Shown piece by piece: positions 56,701 to 64,000 of a DNA stretch of 64,000 nt. This DNA comes from Hirundichthys speculiger (Eukaryota; Chordata; Actinopteri; Beloniformes; Exocoetidae), in contig JAGFBZ010001895.1 in the NCBI GenBank assembly GCA_018398805.1, forward strand, positions 3,307,001 to 3,371,000. Reading direction: 5' to 3'. Under the pieces are notes generated by a model. The model was not told where the DNA came from, made no database searches, and worked only from the letters and a program-made list of their open reading frames with translations. Positions within the stretch are counted from its first letter, which is position 1. The number at the start of each line of letters is the position of its first letter. The translations under genes were made by a program, and so were the position numbers.

Positions 56701-59700
56701 AGCAGGAATTACAGAGTCATCAGAGCCTCCAATGGGAGGCTGAACAGTTGCGGAAGAATCTCCAAGAAATGTCAGCACGGCTTCGCACTTATGAGGAGAC
56801 ACAAGCTGACAAAGAGGCTCGGCTGCAGAAGCACCTTATGCTCCTTCAAGCAAGTCAAGAGAGAGAGCGAAGGAGCTTGGCTTCTAGCTTAGCTAAGGCC
56901 GAGCAGCACACACGAGACCTCCAGGACAAACTAGTCAGGGCTGAGGAGCAGTTGGAGAACCTTAATAGGAGTCAGGCATTAACGAGAGAGATAGAGGAGG
57001 CCCAGCGACAGCTGCAAGAAGAGCTGGCATGTACTGTATCAGCTGTGCAGCGACTCCAGGAGGAGAGAGAGCAGCTCAACCATCGCTGTCAAGAGCTGCA
57101 GAACCAGTTATCAGAGGCAGACGGGTCAATGAGCAGACTACAGGACCGCTTGAAAACAGACGAAACCCACTACTATAATCTGGAGCACTCTTATGAGAGA
57201 GTTTGTGAGGAACTGCAGCTGGCATTAGGGAAGGTGCAACAAAGGGAATCTGAAACACAGGAGATACGTGAAGGCTACGAGAGACTGCTGGACAGGAAGG
57301 AGCAAGAGCTGTGTGAAGTTTTGTTAAAGATGGAAGTCTTAGGTAACAGCTTGGAAGAGACAGAATTGAGTGAAGTGATGAAGGTTTGCATCTGTGCCTC
57401 TCCTCAGCTGAAGAAGGATTCCACGGAGCCTGCTGGGCAGATAGAGAGACAACAGGAAGTACTTGAACTTTTCACTGTAAATGAAAGCAGGTCAAATGCA
57501 GTAGACGGCTCCGATGCCACTCAGGTAAATGACACAGATCCTCATGAACATAAAAGAGAGCGCTCTTGCTCAGTGGATGCATCATATCAGTACACCTCCA
57601 CTGCAGGAGATGACCCAGAAAAGTTCATGTCTATGATCCAGCTACTGGAAACCAAGCTGTTTGTAACAGAGGAGAAATTGAGGGATATTACGCAGAGACT
57701 TGAGGAGCAACAGAGCCACCTTAGCTGCCAGGATCCTCACCTCTACTCACAGCTGACTCAAAGCCGAGCTACTGCCCAGCACCTCAGTCTTCTGCTTCAC
57801 AGTCAGGCCAAGCAAAGCCAGCGCTTTGCGCAGGAAACAGAGCATCGCTGCAGGATGTTGGTGGGCAGGTTTCAGGTAGCTCTGAACATTGTGCAAGCCT
57901 GCAGAGAGAGGCTTCAAGCAGCCACCGTTAATATTCCAGACATTGAGAGGCAACTAGCCACTGTTGCTGCCTGTCTTCAGCAAGGGGAGAAAGATGCAGA
58001 GAGAGTCCAGCATGACTCACGTAATGCCTTCAAAGAAGATGAAAAAATCCTCAGCAATGAGAAATTAGCTGGATCTGAGAGGGACATTGCTCCTAAATCT
58101 AATAACACACACTCCTTACATGTTACGCTAAGTGTTAAGAACTGTTTGATTAGGGAACTATTCATAGTAGAAAAAATGGTGTCCGTTCTTCAGAGTCAAA
58201 ACAATGTTTGTCAGCAACCTGCAGTGTCAAGTGAGGATGAAAGGGATGTGGTACAGCATTACAAAAGCACGGTCTCCCAAATAATAGCCTTAAAAACAGA
58301 AGAAAGCTTGGAGTCTGGGAGAATAGACAGTTGCAGTAGTGGACGTCTAGAGAGCATAATTGGAAGAGTCTGTGCTGAAGCGGAGCTTATTTATGCTACA
58401 ATAAAACTTCAGCAACAATGTGAAAGCATGACCCAAGCAAATAGTCAAGAAGTGGAGCATCAAAGGGAAGGTCTAGCAGATATCAGTCCTTCAGAGCTGG
58501 TTTATTGTGAGGAGCAAATTAAGAGAGTGAACAGACGTTCAGAGGAAGTTGCAATTTTGGTTGAAAAAGATCAACCTAAAGACAAGAAATTAAAAGCAGA
58601 GAAAGGACAAGGCTGCTTAGAAAGACTTGTGTCTCGACTGCAAAGAAGGGCTAAGTTCTTGCGCCAAATCTGTCAGGAGATTACAGAAAATGACAGGCCA
58701 GTCGGTGAAGGTAGCAAAGACTTCACTGGGGAGAATGTTTCTGTTGATGATGTAATATGCATTCAAGAACAAGTGAAGTTAATTTATTTGTCTGATAGGC
58801 TTTCTATTGATTTAGACCAAGAGTCACAGCAGAGTGAGGTATTTCAGAGTAAACTGCAAGCTTTATGCAAAGAGCAGCGCATCAAGGAAATGGATGAACA
58901 GGAAGCTTTAAACCATGCCTTATATCAGCTTCAGGAGGACAACAGTGTACTAAGAGAAGAACTGGAGCGAGCTGAACAAAAGATAACATCTGTAGAATTT
59001 GGGAACCAGAAACTTCTGGAGGACATACAAAAAATTGAGGATTATCACAGGAAACGGACGCAAAAACTGGAATCGGAGTTTCAAGAGAAGATTAAGGAAC
59101 TGCAGCAGATCCATGAGGAGGAGATGAAACACTTACATGGTTATTATATCAAATCTTCTGTTTCAAAAGAAAAACATGCCAAACCCTGTGTGGAAGCTAC
59201 TCCGTTCACGGATGATACATCTTCTCCACAAGAGCAGCCTATAAAACAAAGGAAAACAGGAGAGGAACTCCAAATAAGCATGGTGGGAGAAGACGCATCA
59301 GTCATGAGAGAGGCTTACCTGAAAGATCTGGAAAAACTTCAGGTACAAGGAAATAAAGAGTTTATTGAGGGTTTTTTTTTTTTGCCTCTTTGACATGGAA
59401 TTATTGATTCAAAAATCATCTTATTTTGTCATGCACACTCATATGAAAAAATTATTTTTTCACTTTTACTGTATTAATCTTGCTTTTTTTAAATGTCTAT
59501 AGTTCCTTCAGCTTTAGCTGGTAAAGAAAAGAGACAATGTCACATCATGAGTTTTATTTGTTTTTATTGCAACACATTTGCAAAAACCCACACAGTAAAT
59601 TATTTAATAGCACATAGCAACATTTTCCTTATATATATATATATATATATAAGCCGTATATGCAGTATAGCCAAGTAACCGTTTCATAATGTTAAAACAG

Positions 59701-62700
59701 GCATCCTGTGATCAGGGGTTTTCTGCTATGGAAGAAATGCACAGGAAGCTGATAAGAGACCTTCAGCAGGAGCATCAGAAACAGGTAGCTGATCTTTTGA
59801 AGGAGAAAGATCATCTCCTGCAAGAGGAGACAGCTGCCACCATGGCAGGTAAATACATTTTTAGCTATTTCTTTTGATGGAGACATTTATGGAGATATTG
59901 CTGTAATATCAGCCCAGTCTCACAAGAAGGCTTGTTATAGATATATTTATCAATATCCACTGTCCTTTTCTTCTTAATTCCTTCATAAAGCACTTTGAGT
60001 TGCCTTTGTGTATGAAATGTGCTGGATAAACAAACCTGCCTTGCCTCACCCTTCCATTAATATAGTAGTACCACAATCTAGATACAGAGACTGAGGTGGT
60101 AATATTTCACCCTTTCACCCACTCCTGCATTGTTAAAAGTGTTTTTGAATGCTACAGTTGTGCAATATCTCTTTTGTGATGGTTCCATGTCATGTGGACT
60201 TTAGGCACGTTAGAATTTGAAGTAAAACATGGACATGTAACATCTTTGGAGGATAGGGAGTGCAGTAATGTTACAATTTCTTAGCCTTTATTGTGAAATT
60301 GCTAAGTTTTGTGCTGTGAAAGATCACATTCAGGAGTGAGGCTGTTTTAGTAAAATACCACTTCTGACCTCCTGGGGGTCTGTAGACATGCTGGGTTGAT
60401 CAAACAGTTGCTGACAATACTGCGCTATAGACTGGGGATGGGCTGACATGAACTTTTTGTTCCTATACTGCCACCATGTGGTCAGATGTGGTGTTGCTAC
60501 ATAAAATGGCTTTAAGCAAGGGTCAGTATTTACATTTTGGTGGCTTTGGTGTCATTGCTTATGGAGGAAAATGACAAAATTAAGGGGCAAACAGGAAAAG
60601 AGAAATTTAAGAAATTTCCCATCATTAAAAGTCAGTTGAATGTTTGAATGTGAGTTGTGCTTTTTGCAGCCATTGTTGCAATGAGAAGAGCCCATAAAAA
60701 GGAACTGGAGAGAAGCAGGCAGACTCAGCATATTAAGGAGAGTGGTGATGTCACAGAGCTCCACATGGAATACGAGTAAGCAGCCAGTTGTCTTTGTTTT
60801 GTTTTTTTTTCTACACACCCTTGCTGCTATGTCTTGATCTTTTATTACAGCATTTTTTGCAGAGGTATTGTATTATAAAGATTTGATATGCATACAGTCA
60901 AACTTGATTTAAAGATTCACTTCCTGTTTAAACTAAAGGTACAATCAAGCTATCAGTGACACAGAATTAATTTTCTAAATGACCCTCTGAATGCAGTTGG
61001 GAAATATGATACGTGAAAATGTACACATTCATGTATCATGCCTGTCTAGTTTGAGCATGTCTTTGTTTTTTTTTACCCATAAAGAAATAATCCATGCTTA
61101 GTTATCATTTTTCTGATGATGAACACCAAATGGCGTTCTTGCTCTCTTTTCATGGATTTATCATTTATTGGTCACTCACTTCTTATACAGTTTCCTCTAA
61201 AATCCATGTCCCTGTTCAGCAGTACCTCTGCTTTGTCATCACAGGAAGGAGATTCAATTACTGCACAGGGAGCTCGAGGCGTTGTCGGCTCAGCACACTG
61301 AGAAATGCCTGGAAAACTCTCAGCTGAGCCAGGAGCTGCAGGATGAGAGAAAATCAGTGATGCAGTACCAAAAGGAAAACCAGGAACTCAAAAAGAAGCA
61401 GGTGCAAACATCTTTTACAAACATCTTCATCTCTAAAGCTTCTCAGATGGTGCAGCTCAACATTTTACAGCTGTTTTCAGAAACTTGTCTGCATCTCACT
61501 GTTGAGTGCATAATAGTTCATAAGAAGTATAGCACATGCTGTCTCCTTCTTTTTTGTGTCATTTTTCAAGAGAGATGCGGAGATGAGATGTCTCAGTTAC
61601 ATGAGGAACAATCACATGTTGGTCCTCATGTGAATAACTTGTATGAGATGGAGGTAGGTTTTAAGAACACTCAACCTGAATGTGGGCTTTGTTAAAATGC
61701 TGCATCTGTATTTAGAATGGGATCCATCCATACTACTTTATTTTTCTGTATTTATCTGTATTAACTCACTTATGCTTTCATTGTTGTAGATGAATATGAA
61801 GACTAAGGATACAGAAATTCAGTTCCTCAAACAAGAGGCTCAGTCTCTCAGAGAAGAGTTGGACATTGCTCAAATGGTACTAACATTTCTAGAAAGCTTG
61901 CTTTAATTCATAATAAGCCTAAAATGTTGAATATTAGTCTTATTCATTTATTTACTAAAATTACTGTTTGCATATATGACAAATCAACATTTTAGTTTGG
62001 TGTGTAACTGAAGACTGAAAAATATTGTGTGTGTTGCAGGACAAAGTATTTATGCAGAAAAAGCTCAAGACGTTCTGCACTAACAACCGTGATGAAGCCT
62101 CTCAGCATGACAAAGATTCAAAGTGTGCCACCTGGTCAACAAACAGAGACACTTCTGCACACAGTGTCGGTGAGGCACATTATACTTGATGTTAATGATC
62201 AAATCTGGAAAAAAAAACAAAAAAAAACATACAAAGAGCATCCTAATATGTCTGCTCCCTGGCCTCATGTAAAGCCCAATTTACATTTATCATCTCATGC
62301 TTTGGGAGGTTCACATTGTCCTTTCTCATTCACTCTTTCCTGTTTTCTTAGATAGTTCTGCGAAATCTACAAACAATCCTGCTTTTCCAAAGAAAGAGAA
62401 ATCATTCTTCATGCGTCAAATAAGAGCAATTAGATCAAAGGTAACAAGAAAGTCGTTGCAAGTTTAAAAGATGTGCTTTATTTGTTTGCTCTTTTCATTC
62501 TGCTCTGTTATTGAATGCTAAATGATAACATTTGTTTTATATAAACCACTTCAAACTCCAAATTAAACCTTTCACTTTTAGAAATTGGATATTGTCTTTC
62601 CTTACCCATATCCCTTTATTTCTCATTTGATTTGTGTCTGTTTCTCTATCTTCCAGAGTTTAAAAGATGGCCTTTCTCGCCAAGAAAGAACCAAGTTGTT

Positions 62701-62713
62701 TGAATCTTTCTGA
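50744..62713 (+). CDS. MPRIP-like coiled-coil protein with a partial PH domain, 17 coding exons
   Basis: MPRIP links myosin phosphatase and RhoA to actin. Exons: 50744-50760, 51392-51452, 52554-52890, 53078-53180, 53314-53383, 54713-54822, 54954-55192, 55393-55670, 55850-55960, 56367-59342, 59701-59848, 60670-60775, 61245-61401, 61573-61653, 61790-61876, 62040-62169, 62352-62440, 62657-62713. The first two together carry the first 26 codons. All phases agree; the product is about 1718 residues with no stop. Residues 27-196 are Ser-rich. About 197-231 ([20 protein letters not shown]) match the last strand and helix of the MPRIP/TRIOBP PH domain, but its first two thirds are absent. Residues 443-1434 come from one exon and are coiled coil. 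The C-terminus is clearly MPRIP-type: [57 protein letters not shown] and [20 protein letters not shown]. The N-terminal PH domain and CxxC start of MPRIP are not found. TRIOBP is the nearest alternative but lacks the RSKSLK ending. Confidence 0.87.
52113..52217 (+). other. candidate extra in-frame exon of the MPRIP-like gene
   Basis: A 105-base segment begins after ACTCAG and ends before GTGAGG. It is open in phase 0 at both ends and gives Ser-rich [20 protein letters not shown] residues similar in composition to the next exon. Its acceptor has no good pyrimidine tract, so use is doubtful. Confidence 0.25.
56367..59342 (+). CDS. giant 992-codon coiled-coil exon of the MPRIP-like gene
   Basis: The open frame runs 2976 bases from the acceptor TTGCAG to CTTCAG/GTACAA in phase 0 at both ends, so it could be skipped without a frame change. 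The first third is a dense heptad-type coiled coil (for example [20 protein letters not shown] and [19 protein letters not shown]). The middle has acidic linkers and a [20 protein letters not shown] segment. The last part returns to coiled coil ([20 protein letters not shown]). No catalytic motif is visible. Confidence 0.88.
59632..59651. repeat. (AT)n microsatellite
   Basis: A run of TATATA in the intron between the giant exon and the next coding exon of the MPRIP-like gene. Confidence 0.85.
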
Positions 62714-63129
62714 TTCAAAGAAGATGAACTTGTTGGCACCTGCGCTACAGAGTAAAACTTCTGCTGAGTTAGAGCAGTTTAAAGATATTTACTTGTGTAT
62801 ATTAATTTCTAACTTTTGTTATTTCTCAGAGCACTATTATGTATAACGTTTTACTGTGTAAAAACCTGAATTGTTGTTGTGCATTGTGGAGGACTGTAAA
62901 GCATCACATCACCACTAGAGGGAGCAACAAATACAGGCTTTACTAGATAAAGATTCACTGCAAGTAAACTAACTTCAAATATATATATATTGTTGATGTT
63001 GTTTTGTTTACAGTTGAATAGATTATGCAGGGATTTAGTAACTCATAGACACACTGCTTGTGTTTACATTAAAGTTCTGTACTGCATTATTTTTTAGTTA
63101 ATTTATTTTTTACAGGTTATTGACCTCCT

Positions 63130-63135
63130 AATAAA
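63130..63135 (+). terminator. candidate poly-A signal of the MPRIP-like gene
   Basis: AATAAA lies about 420 bp after the stop codon (62711-62713), a normal 3' UTR distance. Confidence 0.45.
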
Positions 63136-63289
63136 GCACAATACAACATTTTATCTTCTGAAACACAGGAGATTTCACTCCATTTTTATAAGGAATTAAA
63201 CCTTAAAACCAGTTAATGATACATGTGAAGCTGTTTGACAACCAAAAAACAAGAAGATGACAATTTTCATTGTTGCCCATATATGAAAA

Positions 63290-63570
63290 ATATCCATCCA
63301 TCCATCCATCCATTATCCATACATAGGGTCACGGGGATCTGCTGGAGCCTATCCCAGCTCTCTTCGTATAAAAGGCAGGGGTAGACCCTGGACAGGTCAC
63401 CAGTCCATCACAGGGCCACATGTAGACGAACAACCATGCACACTCACTATCACTCCTACGGGCAATTTAGAACCACCATATAACCTGACATGCATGTCTT
63501 TGGACTGTGGGAGGAAGCTGGAGTACCTGGAGGAAACCCAAGCAAGCACAGGGAGAACATGCAATGAAAA
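63290..63570 (-). mobile_element. common fish repeat, minus orientation, 5'-truncated
   Basis: It begins with ATCC repeats, followed by 'gggtcacggggatctgctgg', 'agcctatcccagctctcttc', 'gtcaccagtccatcacaggg' and 'ggactgtgggaggaagctgg', and ends near 'agggagaacatgca'. This is the reverse of the repeat at 24430-24757, lacking the tRNA-like head. Confidence 0.78.
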
Positions 63571-64000
63571 TATCTGTGAAGAAAAATTAGAACATCAATA
63601 TATGATATATATTGATGGAGTCTGGGACCATTCATAATCAACTGGATTTTCAAAAACAGTTTTATGGCCATGAGTTTAAAAAATCTAATTTGCTAACAAT
63701 GAGGTGTATCTGCCCTCTACAATTTTACTATGAAGCCTACAGCATGGCCTCATTTCCTTTGCTCACAGCTGCAAGCTGATGTAACCTGCCATCTGAGTTA
63801 TAACATAGGTTTTTTAATCACAATTACAGCTTTCTGTGTGAAATAAATTCAGAGTTTTTATCTAGATATTTAGGCCAGTAGAACAATGAAAGTAAAAAAG
63901 AAGTCCATCTTATTTGTGTTGTTTCTTACCAAGGTGACAAAAGCAAAAATGAAAAAGTAAATGCTGGAAAAAAAAATAGCTATATGAAGAAAGAAATCAA
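63571..64000. other. right-edge intergenic DNA, nothing recognised
   Basis: AT-rich sequence with short chance open frames only. Confidence 0.6.

Overview
This window is vertebrate nuclear DNA, almost certainly from a ray-finned (teleost, probably percomorph) fish. It has split genes with GT-AG introns and widely spaced exons. It also carries fish-type mobile DNA: tRNA-derived SINEs, Tc1/mariner remnants, short hAT-like elements and a non-LTR reverse transcriptase relic. I see no bacterial, viral or CRISPR features. All gene identities rest on translated exons compared with family knowledge from memory; no database search was run.

Layout. 1-4951 (minus): first coding exon of mapk8ip3 (JIP3) and what is probably its long first intron; the rest of the gene lies off the left edge. 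10854-14249 (minus): jpt2, five coding exons. 16700-29602 (plus): cramp1, 20 coding exons, head-to-head with jpt2. 32871-36927 (minus): dhrs7b, six coding exons. 41856-43943 (minus): tmem11, two exons. 46929-48711 (minus): natd1, three exons. 50744-62713 (plus): a long coiled-coil gene related to MPRIP (myosin phosphatase Rho-interacting protein), 17 coding exons including one of 992 codons. The space between genes is mostly non-coding DNA and transposon debris.

The gene order joins two blocks that, as I recall, are separate in human: CRAMP1/JPT2/MAPK8IP3 on 16p13.3 and DHRS7B/TMEM11/NATD1 (with MPRIP on the same arm) on 17p11.2. The junction lies between 29.6 and 32.9 kb. The genes do not form one pathway. 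They cover JNK/kinesin scaffolding, NAADP and microtubule-associated biology, chromatin regulation, ether-lipid synthesis, mitochondrial inner-membrane shape, a GNAT-like protein and a Rho/actin-type coiled coil.

Main anomalies. (1) The conserved reading frames of cramp1 and jpt2 are interrupted by six small indels between 10.8 and 23.8 kb: five insertions in cramp1 (one a GATCGATC duplication) and one missing G at the end of jpt2. Removing each one restores both the conserved residues and the splice phases. The other genes show none. This points to local assembly error or, less likely, real gene damage. (2) The MPRIP-like gene keeps only the C-terminal part of a PH domain. (3) Two introns use GC-AG borders. 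(4) tmem11 has two opposed ZNF143/STAF-like promoter motifs. (5) Three copies of one SINE have clear target-site duplications, and a short hAT-like element has a perfect 8-bp duplication.
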